Positions 38,350-49,219 of a stretch of 64,000 nt of DNA are shown piece by piece. A program made the translations under genes and the position numbers. Below the pieces are notes generated by a model, which was not told the DNA's origin, made no database searches, and saw only the letters and a program-made list of their open reading frames with translations. Numbering within the stretch: position 1 is the first letter of the stretch; each line of letters starts with the position of its first letter. Location: NCBI GenBank assembly GCA_028023455.1, contig JAQFVV010006272.1, forward strand, positions 2,000,586 through 2,064,585. Direction: 5' to 3'. Source of the stretch: Epiperipatus broadwayi. Its lineage: Eukaryota > Onychophora > Udeonychophora > Euonychophora > Peripatidae.

Positions 38350-38373
38350 CATGTCCCAACATTTATAATCTGT
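38350..38373 (-). CDS. Possible 24-bp microexon
   Basis: On the minus strand a very strong pyrimidine tract ending ttggtttcttctaatag is followed by 24 bases encoding TDYKCWDM and then gtattc. It is phase 0 at both ends, like the candidate exon 155 bp upstream (38529-38615). The acceptor is among the best in the window; the donor is only moderate. If the donor is not used, the frame runs on to a stop after NKNT. Confidence 0.25.
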
Positions 38374-38528
38374 CTATTAGAAGAAACCAATGAGAAAGAG
38401 ACAGATGTCAAGACAGCCTAAAGCTTCAATCAATTACCAACTTTGTAATTTACTCATTTTTACTTTTAATCAAAAACACAATCAAAGATGGAAATAGAAA
38501 AGGTTAGAATAAAGAAGCATATTAATAC

Positions 38529-38615
38529 CTGAGAAAGCAAAGAAAATTTTAAATTAAAGAACACATAATCTTGACGAATTTGCAGTTTTTGATGCCAATA
38601 CAAAGTTCGTTTGTC
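38529..38615 (-). CDS. Candidate internal host exon, 29 codons, unknown product
   Basis: On the minus strand a T-rich acceptor (ttttttattcttag) precedes 87 bases that are open in one frame only, beginning DKRTLYWHQKLQIRQDYVFF, followed by the donor CAG|gtatta. Both ends are phase 0, matching the exon at 1523-1606. The composition is mixed and includes W, H and R. Caution: the final bases ttttctttgctttctcag also look like an acceptor, so the true exon could begin there or the segment could be non-coding. The product is not recognised. Confidence 0.42.
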
Positions 38616-39696
38616 CTAAGAATAAAAAAATAAAAAATTTAATCTTTAATAAATATTTAATTTAAAGAAAAAAAATAATACTTATTAATTATAAAAATAG
38701 ATATTATATATACAATATATTAATTAATATACATATAATGTGAATTTTGCTGTGATATAGTTCTATGGCATTGTAAAAGCAGAGTAATCATAACATAAAA
38801 TTTATCCTGTATAAAAAGATTGTGATTAAAATAGATTTGCATTAAAATAAATGCAAAAAATAAACAGATCACCAATAGATCAAATTTATCAGCAACAATC
38901 ATCAACAGACATCCTTTGTGATTGGATTCAAAAGAGACATAATAGAAGACTTTAGGCTTAACCAACATTAAGCCAATGCTAAACATGAAATATATTATAG
39001 AAGAGCAATCATAAATATTTCTTGCTACATACATACACCTAAGTACTAAAATGACTATAAAAGTAGGCATATATTAAAAGTTCTGATAACATTATATGAA
39101 AACGTTCATCATCATCAATGCTTAGGACTATTTGGTACCATAAATTTACTGCCATCAACAAATGACCTACAGTACCTTAATACCATCTAAATGATTGTAA
39201 AGCTATATAGATGTTCACATATATATATAATTATAATTGAAATAATATTTTTAACGGTTTACAAACAATTACAAACAAACCTTAAAAATATTATTTCAAT
39301 TATAATTACAATATTGTTTTTAATTAACGGATATTTTATTTATTTTACATATATATATCCCAAATATTGTTAACCAGAGCTACCTTGGAATCACAAGCAC
39401 TTTGATGATTATATATTTGGACAAGAGAAGATACACAATAAATACTTAAACTATACTAGTATTAAATAACTTTACTGGAATAACTTACAATAATCCTTAA
39501 AAATTTTATTAATCAATTAGTATTAACAATCAAAAAAAAAAAAAGATCTGATAAATATACTATAACACAAATAGGTCATTCAGATTTTGACTTACAAATA
39601 TCAGATATTATTTCAATATTTAGAAATTCCAAAACATAGCCAATAAATATTTAACTTATTTAAATTTGGGTTTACAGAGATTTTAAACAAATGCTT
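38616..39696. other. AT-rich DNA, no confident gene
   Basis: A 116-codon minus frame at 38720-39070 (MPTFIVILVLRCMYVARNIY...) is hydrophobic with several possible membrane segments. It matches no family I know and could be chance. Nothing else is recognised. Confidence 0.35.
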
Positions 39697-39700
39697 ATAT

Positions 39701-42334
39701 TGTAGCGGTCAGAATTTGTATATCTCATTAACCAGTTGCATCTCCCGTCCACTACAATCGAAGAGCAGCACTACAAGTGAGTTCAGGGCCTGAAATGCTG
39801 GGTTCGAACCTAGTAGATTGACTACACAACATATAACTATGGGATAACATATCTGCCACCACATTAACAAACATCTTTTAGGCCACGAGGGTCAGGGAGA
39901 TGCAAGAGACTCTAACTAATTCTATTACAACTAATATTATTATAAAACTAATGAATGACCTTATTTACTTATTTGATACGAGATACAATGGTTATAAGGT
40001 ATTAAGAAAATGGCTATGAATACAAAGATATAATTAAAACTATATTTAATATTGGTATAAAAACTATTTACAAACTTGGAGTTTGATCTCAGTCAATACT
40101 CCTAATATAGCATAAGTGCATATTAATAAAGTATTAATAATTCGACATGTTCCTTTGGGTATATAAGGGTAGCAAGCCTGTATTTCATGCCCCAGGCTAA
40201 ATACATTACCTATCATCTGAGAGCTAGATGAATAAGATATATGACAGTGAATTTATTTATCCCCACAATAGATTAAAGTTTTAAATTAAAGATTAATTCT
40301 AAAGGGGTCTGATACTTAAGAGCAGATAACGTGGGAGGCTTGGGAAGTGAGATCAAAAGCAGAGAATAAAAGACTAATTGAACTGGATGAGAGACAGTAT
40401 TGATAGAGATGCCATAGAATAATAACAAAGTGAACTTGGAGATGTAAGCCAGAAGGAAAATATAAACTTGTGGGCGGGATTTCTGCCAGAGACCTTATGA
40501 GACTGGTCATAAATGCAAGTCCAAGTGTGCAGGAACTTCTGCCACTGTCATTACCCAACTGCATAACGGACTCAGCTTTCCATGGGAGCACTTTGAACTA
40601 TGCCCTTCCTAATGGAGCGGAACAATACCTCTAAATATAAGTATCCGTTGATTTCCCTGGCTTGAAATAAGAGAAAACTTTGGCATTGCTCAATAATAAC
40701 ACCTATTGTTTGATGATAAAACACTTTATATATTTAATTGCTAATAAATAATCACTCACTCCCAAGACCCACATTTAAGTAAACCTGAGATTGGTTTAAT
40801 TATAAAGTTAAATTCAATAACCACCAATCAATACAAAAATTGTAGTATATTTCTATTGCTAAGTTAAACATCTCCACCATACAAATTATGGGATGCCCAC
40901 ACTCAAAGCTAATCATAGAAGTTAGATGTGTCTCTAAAGCTAAAATAATTCATTAAACTATAAGACAATACAAGAAATCATATTAATGTAAAATGAGACC
41001 CATCTGAGGAATAATTTATCAAATATCAAAATTAGATAATTCCTAAGCTAGCCTCTTGATTAATGTAAGACACGTTTATCATAAATATGTTATCTAATAA
41101 CTCCAAGCATTTTGGCAATGGCTAACATTTAAATAAACTAAGAGGCTAGGTCAGAAACTATTGAGGCATGAAATTAATTACCAATAAATAAATTTTAATA
41201 GAAATGAATACCCAAAGGAAAGGAAAGATCGCATAGTAATTAAACAATTACGGATTTTAAGGAGGTTAGGGGGTTTAAAATAGAATTTACATGGATACTA
41301 TGACTAAAATATTACACATTAGAAAGAAGAATTCTAGTTTTAAATAAAAGCTGAAAAGTTCTTAAAGATTTTGGGTACCGGTTACCTTTGATTAAAGCAG
41401 AAAGTGCATGTTTTGAGTGATCCTCCTATTTATGGATTTTGGCGCAGTAGTTTTTCCTGAAGAGTTCATTTAGTGGTCATGATTATAAGAAGCAGTCGAT
41501 TAGGCAGCAGTATATGGATTACAGCTGACAATTTCAGTTTATTTTTAAAGCAAGTAGGGGATCCAGTGCATCTCCCATTTCTCCAGAGGAGAATAGCTCA
41601 TGCCTACTACTTGGCCATAGCAAGATTATATGTAAAAATCATATTTTATAAAAACAGATGGCAGATCAGAGTTGAAACATTAGATATGAGATTAGCCTAG
41701 CTCTTATTGTTAACAAGACTTTATATACCTTTTGTCCACCTTGCTCCTTATCTTCTGGATCCATCTGACATGACGTATTTGTTTGCCTTTCAGGTCCGCT
41801 CAAAATATCTGCAGGTTAAATAATGCATTAAGAGCACATATTCCATTTGTCATTTCAATCCGAACATTTTACTTTACTTATGTATTTCACCTATGACCTC
41901 ATTATACTGCAGATGTTTCTTTAAAACTAATTAAAAAAGCTTTTAGAAATATTTCTCAGTATTCTATTGTCCCTCTCCACTTATTATGACTTATAATATT
42001 ACTTAGCGGGGGAATTTCTATTTTTAATACATTTAAAAAAGGTTAAAACAACTTTTATATTTTATAAATTAAAATGTTATATAACTTTGACCTAAAAATA
42101 TAATGCAAAATAAAAACTAAATTTAATAAATTAATTTCAGTGCGTTAATATCTCATATTGGATTGTGTGTGCATGAGGCATATCTAACAAGCTTTTATAT
42201 ATATATAACTAATATTATTATACACACAGTCCAATATTGAGGATTTAAATTTCGGTGGGATGGAGGAGTAGAAGACAATAGAATAAATATGACTGAGGTA
42301 AAACTAAGATTCGAACTTGAATCTTACAGTTTCA
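39701..42334 (+). mobile_element. TG...CA element family, copy 3, complete with 4-bp target duplication
   Basis: It begins TGTAGCGGTCAGAATT and ends ATCTTACAGTTTCA, 2634 bp. The flanks are identical: atat at 39697-39700 and atat at 42335-42338. The opening matches copies 1 and 2, as do gataacatatctg and gtcagggaga.gcaagagactct at 39840-39920. The 3' end aggtaaaactaagatt...tcttacagtttca matches the copy 2 end aggtgaaactaagatt...tcttactgttttca. The middle is much more diverged or different. No retroviral-type protein is encoded; frames at 40316-40591 (minus) and 41473-41700 (plus) have no known domain. Short TG...CA ends with a 4-bp duplication point to LTR-type integration. Confidence 0.7.
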
Positions 42335-42541
42335 ATATGCAGGCCAAAACATATTAACAATATATAAAGAAACATATTATACGCAGGTATATTTTGTTCA
42401 AATGTGCTTATAAAATATTTTAACCATTAATTATGATTTTTATTAGTACCAATACACACACACAATGCTTGTACTAATACAAAAATAAAGTCAATAATTA
42501 ATGTTAATTTGCTTTTTAAAATATAAAACCCACATTAGCTT

Positions 42542-43041
42542 NNNNNNNNNNNNNNNNNNNNNNNNNNNNNNNNNNNNNNNNNNNNNNNNNNNNNNNNNNN
42601 NNNNNNNNNNNNNNNNNNNNNNNNNNNNNNNNNNNNNNNNNNNNNNNNNNNNNNNNNNNNNNNNNNNNNNNNNNNNNNNNNNNNNNNNNNNNNNNNNNNN
42701 NNNNNNNNNNNNNNNNNNNNNNNNNNNNNNNNNNNNNNNNNNNNNNNNNNNNNNNNNNNNNNNNNNNNNNNNNNNNNNNNNNNNNNNNNNNNNNNNNNNN
42801 NNNNNNNNNNNNNNNNNNNNNNNNNNNNNNNNNNNNNNNNNNNNNNNNNNNNNNNNNNNNNNNNNNNNNNNNNNNNNNNNNNNNNNNNNNNNNNNNNNNN
42901 NNNNNNNNNNNNNNNNNNNNNNNNNNNNNNNNNNNNNNNNNNNNNNNNNNNNNNNNNNNNNNNNNNNNNNNNNNNNNNNNNNNNNNNNNNNNNNNNNNNN
43001 NNNNNNNNNNNNNNNNNNNNNNNNNNNNNNNNNNNNNNNNN
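42542..43041. other. Assembly gap, exactly 500 N
   Basis: A run of N of round length 500 marks a scaffold gap of probably unknown true size. It borders a pyrimidine-rich tandem array, which likely caused the break. Frames spanning it are artefacts. Confidence 0.99.
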
Positions 43042-43611
43042 CCATTTCTTTTCCCTCCTCAATTCTTTTCTTTTCCATCATTTATTTTTATCATTATCAT
43101 TACCTCCATTTCATTATTAATTTTTATCTCTTTCTCTTTCTTTTCCCCCTCTCTCATTTCTTTATTAGCACTATCTCTTTCTCTCTCTTTTCTCTTTCTC
43201 ACAGACCCCTCTTATTCTAGTAGGTTACAATTAGCATTTTCTCTTATACTATCTTTTTCTTTCTTTCTTTTTCACACCCCTTTCTTATTTCATTATTAGC
43301 ATTCTTTTCTCTCTTTTTCTATTTCTCATTCTATTAGGTTACAATATATATATATATATATATAATATACAAACCATTATCATTATTAATTCTTATCTCT
43401 TTCTCTTTCTTTTCCCCCTCTCTCATTTCTATTATTAGCATTATCTCTTATCTCTCTATTATTCTTTATCTACAGACCCCTCTTATTCTAGTAGGTTACA
43501 ATTAGGATTTTCTCTTATTCTATCTGTTTGTTTCTTTTTCACACCCCTTTCTTAGTTCAGTGTTAGCATTCTTTTCTTTTCTCTCTATTTCTATTTCTCA
43601 TTCTATTAGGT

Positions 43612-43614
<3 letters not shown>
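43042..43614. repeat. Pyrimidine-rich tandem array, period about 270 bp
   Basis: Two units of about 270 bp follow the gap: acagacccctcttattctag recurs at 43201 and 43472, and ttttccccctctctcatttc at 43141 and 43410. Each unit contains two related half-units ending taggttaca, so the motif occurs four times. The strand is strongly C/T biased. The array probably continues into the gap. Confidence 0.85.

Positions 43615-43676
<62 letters not shown>
43615..43676. repeat. TA dinucleotide microsatellite
   Basis: A pure TA run lies between the pyrimidine array and repeat family P. A frame reading through it gives alternating I and Y and is an artefact. Confidence 0.97.
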
Positions 43677-43678
<2 letters not shown>

Positions 43679-43679
43679 T

Positions 43680-43999
43680 CCAATTTGGGGGTTGTGACAA
43701 GTTTGAACCCATGGATTTCTCCTTAGGTCCTGTGGATAGTTGAGCTTCCTGGGATCTTTTCCATATAAAAGGCCTCTGCATGTCAGTGATTCCAGGATGC
43801 CTGGCCCACACTATGCCTAACCTCATTTCTCTAAGCACTGCCCTTAGAATGGGGTCTTATATTTCATTGTTCATCCAGATGCATGACCTTATCTTGATTT
43901 TGTCACCATTATGTCAGTACTACCACTTCTAAGATTATTATTTCTTTTGCTTCATGACTCAGTTTTGATGTTATAATATTAAAATTGCACTTTTCTCAA

Positions 44000-44003
<4 letters not shown>
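43680..44003 (+). repeat. Dispersed repeat family P/Q, part P
   Basis: This matches 27176-27510. It is bounded on both sides by TA microsatellites (43615-43676 and 44004-44065), which suggests insertion into, or expansion at, a TA tract. The type is unknown and no protein is encoded. Confidence 0.6.

Positions 44004-44065
<62 letters not shown>
44004..44065. repeat. TA dinucleotide microsatellite
   Basis: A pure TA run lies directly after part P of the P/Q repeat. Confidence 0.97.
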
Positions 44066-44068
<3 letters not shown>

Positions 44069-44297
44069 ACCATTTATTTATGTATATGGTACAAATTACT
44101 ATTTAATATTGTGTATCGTTTAAATAAAAAAAGAGAGAACCCGATCTTTAATTTTTTTTGTAATATAATGTTGTTTTAAGAAAATGTACAGTGAAAGTTT
44201 AATTTTTCTCTTTTTTAATATAAGTTAACTAAAATAAATTCAATGTTGAAAAGTGCATACTGAATAATTGATTCAAATAGTGGAAGAAAAAAGATTG

Positions 44298-44324
44298 CTA
44301 TCAGAAAGTCCGACTTTCTGATAG
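44298..44324. repeat. 27-bp near-perfect palindrome
   Basis: The arms ctatcagaaagtc and gactttctgatag are exact reverse complements separated by a single base. The structure is isolated in AT-rich DNA; function unknown. Confidence 0.9.
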
Positions 44325-44573
44325 TAATTAAAAATGGCAGAAATTCTTAACGAGAAAACAGACTTTGTAATAAAAAAAAGGAGAATAATGTAGAAGTTTA
44401 TAAAATAGAACAAAAGGTAAAAAGGAATATGTGCAGAACTTCTAAAAAGAATCTGGGAATATAAAAGGAGCCGACAGATTTGAAAAGTGTATTTTGTCTT
44501 GTTGTTCCAGAGAGTGTTGAGCAATTTGAAGTGCCTTGTATTTTTTTATACAAAAAAAAATATTAATAAAATG

Positions 44574-44638
44574 TGTCCACTTAGATACGAACTGAAATCG
44601 CTCACTATGAGTGAGTAGAACTCTATCATTTGCTGACA
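44574..44638 (-). pseudogene. tRNA-like sequence, degenerate, CAT anticodon-like loop
   Basis: On the minus strand an acceptor-like pair (TGTCAGC with GTGGACA, about six of seven positions pairing with one G-U) encloses an anticodon-like hairpin with loop CTCATAG. A T-arm follows with AGTTCGTATCT, resembling a pol III B box, and four of five stem pairs. The length of 65 nt is short for a nuclear tRNA because the D arm is reduced. It is therefore a tRNA pseudogene or SINE head, not a functional tRNA. Confidence 0.3.
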
Positions 44639-44639
44639 C

Positions 44640-46250
44640 TTTATCTCGAGAAAAGTCACTTAGATCATCGTCTAGCTCTACCTAAACTTGATCGGAGATT
44701 TGGAAGAAGTGAAACTAAAAAAAACAACTACTGCAGACTACCCACCGACTGAATTGGATGTCGGAGGATCAATGACCTATTTAAATATCAACTTACCGGT
44801 AAGTTAATGGCCATAACTTTTACATAAAGCTTTATAAATAGAGATTTGAATGAAATGTTATCCCATAATTTTTTTGGATCGAAATTTGTGAACTGAGAAG
44901 TGAACGAAACTGTTACCACGGAGAAATAAGACACCAAATAGTTATTACTTCAATATTTGAATCAAATTATTAAATTCATATGCACAATACTTTCCAATAT
45001 TATAATATTGTCTTAATCTTAAATATTAAAAGTTTGACGGGCTAGAATAAATCTTTATTATTAGCTTAACTTTCATTGTGCGTGTATAAAATTAATGTTA
45101 TTATATTTAAGTTTTATATTTAGTTATTTAAATTCAAATTAATATACAAATTACCTTTGCTAAATAGATTTATTTTTCTTAATTAAGTCAAAGGGGAATA
45201 TCTTCTACTTAACGGGAATTTTAATCCAGATCGTATAATTATTACTTTACGAGTTACAATATGTTCGACGCAGGCTCAGTGGGTCTAACGACTCTGGTGC
45301 CCTCATGTAGAAATTAAAAACTGATCCAGCTCACAATTGTACTCGGTAATAATTCGAGGCCGAGCTGATCAGGAAAGATAGTTATGTTTTTAGAATAATA
45401 ATGAAATGTTCTTCTTTTTTTTAAATAAAATAAATGAACATTTATTTTTCTTTTACATAACTTGATCAACTCACGCATTTATAATGCGTATAGAGGCCTA
45501 GAAATATGAAAAACATAATATATATATATTATAACAAAACCCATTACCTCAGCACTAGACAGGCGTACTCTACTGAATATGTATATATGATGTATCAATA
45601 TACGCGCCTATGTATTTTTATTTAATTATGTGATTTTGACCCAAAATATTATTATTCCAAACTTATGGATTTATTCTCGCAACTGTAATATATCTCCAAC
45701 ACATATTTATGCTCATCCGAAGGACACCAAGTGCCAATCCTATACGAATATATTACCAACAAGAATACTATTTATGTAATGTGAGAGAGGTTTTGGCCAT
45801 CAGCTAGCTCAGTCTCATGGCCGGGTGACATCACCGCAGGGAGTAGCTATGAATGGGTCAAGATTTCCTTTCTTTTTAAACATAAAAAAAAGAATAACAA
45901 CTAGATAACTGGATCTATAAATAAATAACTAATTCCACTCTACTTCTTTGTATATTTATTTAATATTATAAAAAAATGTATTTATTACTGTCATTTTTAA
46001 ATCGCACACATACGTCATTCTATCCATAATAAATCTCTCATACACAACTCAAGTAGTGAAAGTCGATACTATGAAAAAGTTTGTATCACATGACTTCCGA
46101 CACTGATTACTTGATAATGTCCGCAATGGAATGAGGCTTTAAAGAAACCTTATTAATTAGTTCACACGTCACCTCCACTTATGATAGTAAGAAGAAAGCA
46201 CAAGAATTTCCTTTTCACAAAGCAAAATAAAATCATTATTTAAAGTTCAT
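44640..46250. other. Mixed AT-rich DNA, no confident gene
   Basis: Less AT-rich patches occur at 45260-45380 and 45780-45850, but no domain, tRNA or known repeat could be supported. A TATA-like tataaatagag lies near 44833 on the plus strand. Confidence 0.35.
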
Positions 46251-46253
46251 TAC

Positions 46254-46597
46254 CTGACTCTTCCTGGGAAGTAGTAAAAGCAGATTTGACTATCTATTAC
46301 AGAGTTCCGTTCCACTGGTAAATTAGGCAATTCAAGGTAACAATTTGAGATTCCTGTCCATTGGCCAACGAGGTTCATTTGATTCCATGCTGGAATTATG
46401 TGTTGTTTCGAGGCATCATGGATTTAGTAGTTGAGGCAGCTGCATCAAGTTGGGATGGATCCAATGCGTCTTTTCTTACCCCGACATTTCTTTTGAAATC
46501 GCAATTATATAAGTTAAATACTAAAACTGTTTAGGTGTTTACTGTTGTAGCTCTGCCGGAAATAGATCCTATGTATTCTGGGTGGCTCGCTTTTATA
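46254..46597 (-). promoter_or_regulatory. Possible minus-strand promoter and non-coding first exon, or LTR
   Basis: A TATAAAAG box on the minus strand (46590-46597) sits in a GC-richer setting. About 335 bp downstream a good donor, CAG|gtaatg, occurs at 46253. The intervening sequence has no long ORF. This is the arrangement of a TATA promoter with a 5' untranslated exon, but an LTR U3-R region would look the same. Confidence 0.28.
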
Positions 46598-46961
46598 TCC
46601 CCCTCCATTTGTTCTAGAAGCTTCTTTTTTATCTCACTTTTGATTTTTAATGTGGACTAACCAGATCTGTTAGACATGTGAAAACTCGTGTCGTAGCTTC
46701 TATTGTAATATAACAGAAAATAAAATCTCATTCTGCCGGAAACCTCTAGTTTTTAAAGCATGAAACAAAATCTCGTTTCTCTCTTTTCACTACTTAATTC
46801 ATTCATACATGCATTTGTCACACACACATATATATCATTTAAAAATGACAAGAGTCCCTTCCCCCATGTTTTTGTTTTTATAACCACCACCATGTAATAA
46901 ACCAAATTAAATATTTTGTATATCAACATCTACATGTTTACTGATTAAATAATTTTATTTG

Positions 46962-46993
46962 TGACTGGGTTCGAACCCACTCTGTCACAATAT
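46962..46993. repeat. Inverted repeat around gggttcgaaccc
   Basis: The arms tgtgac and gtcaca, with an inner gggttcgaaccc palindrome, form a near-symmetric hairpin of about 30 bp. The centre resembles a pol III B box or tRNA T-loop, but no cloverleaf can be drawn. Confidence 0.5.
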
Positions 46994-47149
46994 ATATTTA
47001 TATATATTTCGAATATCAATAGTTTTACTAATTCATAATGTTATTTCAGTCGATTTATACAATTCCACAATTGTAATTTATTATTTCTGTATTTAAGAGC
47101 ATCTGCCTTAAAAAAAATCAAGCATTCTGTTGTTTAAATGTTAATTAAA

Positions 47150-47530
47150 ATAATTTTCAATAAATAATTTGGTCATGTAAACAAATATAATTTTTCAAAT
47201 GTATTTAATTTTTTTCATGACTGCAATGGTGTCAAAATAGTTTTTCTAATATATGTAATGAATCTCAGAATGCGCCCCAAAATAATGTTAGTCACTGTGT
47301 TTTAGAACCATAAACCAAAGCATTAATAGCAATATTATGTAATTGTTTAATAAATGATTGGCATTTTAATACCATGCCACCAAAATGTGTGTTAATGTAT
47401 ATATATGATTTCCTTGATAAAACAGCATATGAGAATTTTTAGTGTAAATCCAAACATGTAATCATCTACCATTTGGTAGACCACTCATTCATGCACATAT
47501 TAATGTATGTAATTAATTTATTATAATAAA
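47150..47530 (+). repeat. Dispersed repeat family P/Q, part Q
   Basis: This matches about 27700-27990 (tttcatgac, aatggtgtcaaaatag, ttttagaaccataaaccaaagcattaat). Here it stands without part P. No coding capacity is seen. Confidence 0.5.
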
Positions 47531-47779
47531 ATTTTTGTTTTTTACTTCACCTTTGAGTGGTAAGTTTTAAATTGTGCTTTACACAAAAAATAAAGCTTAG
47601 TATTATTAGAAAAGAATTATACAGCTTAGTGCTTTCCGAGAACTTAAGTCTCCATATTCATAGCCTATTTTGGGAGTGTCAGCTTACATTGAGATTTTAA
47701 GCGAATGTTAGTGGTAGTTTATGCAAAATTTATTCAAAGTTTTTTTTCATAAAGACCATTTTCTGAAGATTGCAAAGCA

Positions 47780-48406
47780 TGATTCTTTTCAGATTACTGC
47801 ATAGCTGTCATTTGCAATAAAGCATGCCTCCTTTATCTCTTGTTTTATGTCATTACATTCAGTGCACAGTACCCTTGACATAGTGGGTTTGAACACATGC
47901 CCTGTTGTTTTTTATTGCTCAAAGAATATGGATTTGTTTTCAGTATTATTTAGAGCTCTCCTGTATAAATAATGATGTTGAGATGTTTTAGTGGTGATAT
48001 TGGCATGGGTCTGTAAATAATATGCTGCTCTACATCCATTGGTTGGGCATGACATTTTGTAAACTGCTTGGTCTATTTGTTCAGAAGGTTTTTTGTCTTT
48101 GGTATTGTTTATCATTCTGTTTGTTGAAGGTGGGATATGAAATCCTAATTCAAAGGACTCAGCAAATGTTTTATAATATTTCCTAGCAATTGATGGTATA
48201 TAAGGTAGTAGCATTCTTGATTTATTGTTTTTAATCATGTCAGTTTGTAGCTTAGATTGAAATTGTTTAATCTTTTTGTAAATAATGTAGTGTGAAAATC
48301 CAACATATTCCAGTTCTTTAATATAATTTGTGAAATTTTTTTTGCAGTCAGCTTCAAATTTACATAGTGTATGATTTCTGTGCAGGAAGGATGTGAGTCC
48401 AGCCAA
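47780..48406 (-). pseudogene. Penelope-like element: linker and decayed GIY-YIG endonuclease
   Basis: The minus frame 48406-47912 encodes the region after the reverse transcriptase of a Penelope-like element. It contains a basic linker, then NNTKDK and AVYKMSCPTNGCRAAYY, the equivalent of the conserved Y-x-I/M-x-C...C...Y block at the start of the GIY-YIG domain, then HHYLYRRALNNTENKSIF. A stop follows, but homologous-looking codons (ECNDIKQEIKEACFI) continue to about 47780. The GIY and YIG residues themselves are eroded (AAYY), so cleavage activity is not expected. It lies directly downstream of the RT piece and is separated from it by a frame break at 48407-48448. Confidence 0.72.
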
Positions 48407-48448
48407 TTTATGTGAGTTGTGTTAGTTCAAGTTTGGATGTATAAATTC

Positions 48449-49085
48449 TCAAATTTCCAATGGCTTGACTATCATGGCATAGGTAAGTTGGTGAGGGTAT
48501 CCATGAACATGAATATCCAGATATTTAACTTTGTGCTGGAGGTTTTCTGGTATGCAGTTAATTGTTAAGATTTGTGTTTGCAGCTCTTTTTGAATATCCA
48601 TTATTATTTGTTCTGGTGCCACTACGAATACATCATCATCATAGCACATATATATTATGTCTGGTTCAATTGTGTAGTATTCAGTCAGTATTTGTTTTTC
48701 AAAATAATTGAGGAAAATACTAGATATTATCCCACTTATTGGGAGGCCCATTGGCCATTCATCATTCATTCTAAACCATTTACCATTAAATGTGGCCACA
48801 ATATTTTGATCCATCCATTTCAAAAATTTTACTATGAAACTCAGCTGCATTTGTAGGCAATTATTATTTGTAAGTTCAGCTACAATAATGTCAATTGAGC
48901 TTTTACAGTTAATTGACCCATATAGCTGTGTTACATCCAGTGATGCAATACTAAATTCAGGTTTGATTCTGGCCTGTTTAATTTTATTAATGAATTCAAA
49001 AGATGATTTAATAGAATGTGAAGTAAATGGGATGTCTGAGCTGGTAGAAGAGTATAACATAGCTGGAAAAAATCTTGATTGATTT
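48449..49085 (-). pseudogene. Penelope-like element: reverse transcriptase fragment
   Basis: The minus frame (203 codons from the first Met at 49060, open a little further upstream) contains SFEFINKIKQARIKPEFSIA, SLDVTQLYGSI (palm motif A, D-V-x-x-L-Y/F), EWPMGLPISGIISSIFLNYF (motif B, usually MGxPISxxLAxLxxxYFE) and IYMCYDDDVFVVAP (motif C, normally Y-V/A-D-D, here Y-D-D-D) followed by HKVKYLDIHVH (usual FLD block). This order and the C-terminal GIY-YIG neighbour identify a Penelope-like element. The N-terminal half of the ORF is missing beyond 49085, so it is 5' truncated. Confidence 0.88.
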
Positions 49086-49219
49086 GTAAAATATAAATAA
49101 TTTAGTTATCACAAATACGAAGTTTTCACAGTTTAAAAGAAAAAGTGATAGATGAATATTACTATATGATGTTATTAAAAACCAAATTGACTGTGTTATC
49201 ATTGATAAAAAATTGGGAA

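Noticed and set aside
38720-39070. 116-codon minus frame as a membrane protein gene
   Set aside because: Hydrophobic residues are expected from T-rich codons; no family match, no splice or start context.
42491-43220. Long frames of 175-239 codons on both strands
   Set aside because: They consist almost entirely of N-derived X residues from the assembly gap.
46962-46993. gggttcgaaccc hairpin as a tRNA gene
   Set aside because: Only a T-loop-like centre is present; no acceptor, D or anticodon arm can be drawn.
48572-49082. Plus-strand frames opposite the Penelope RT
   Set aside because: They are antisense to an identified reverse transcriptase and have no domain.
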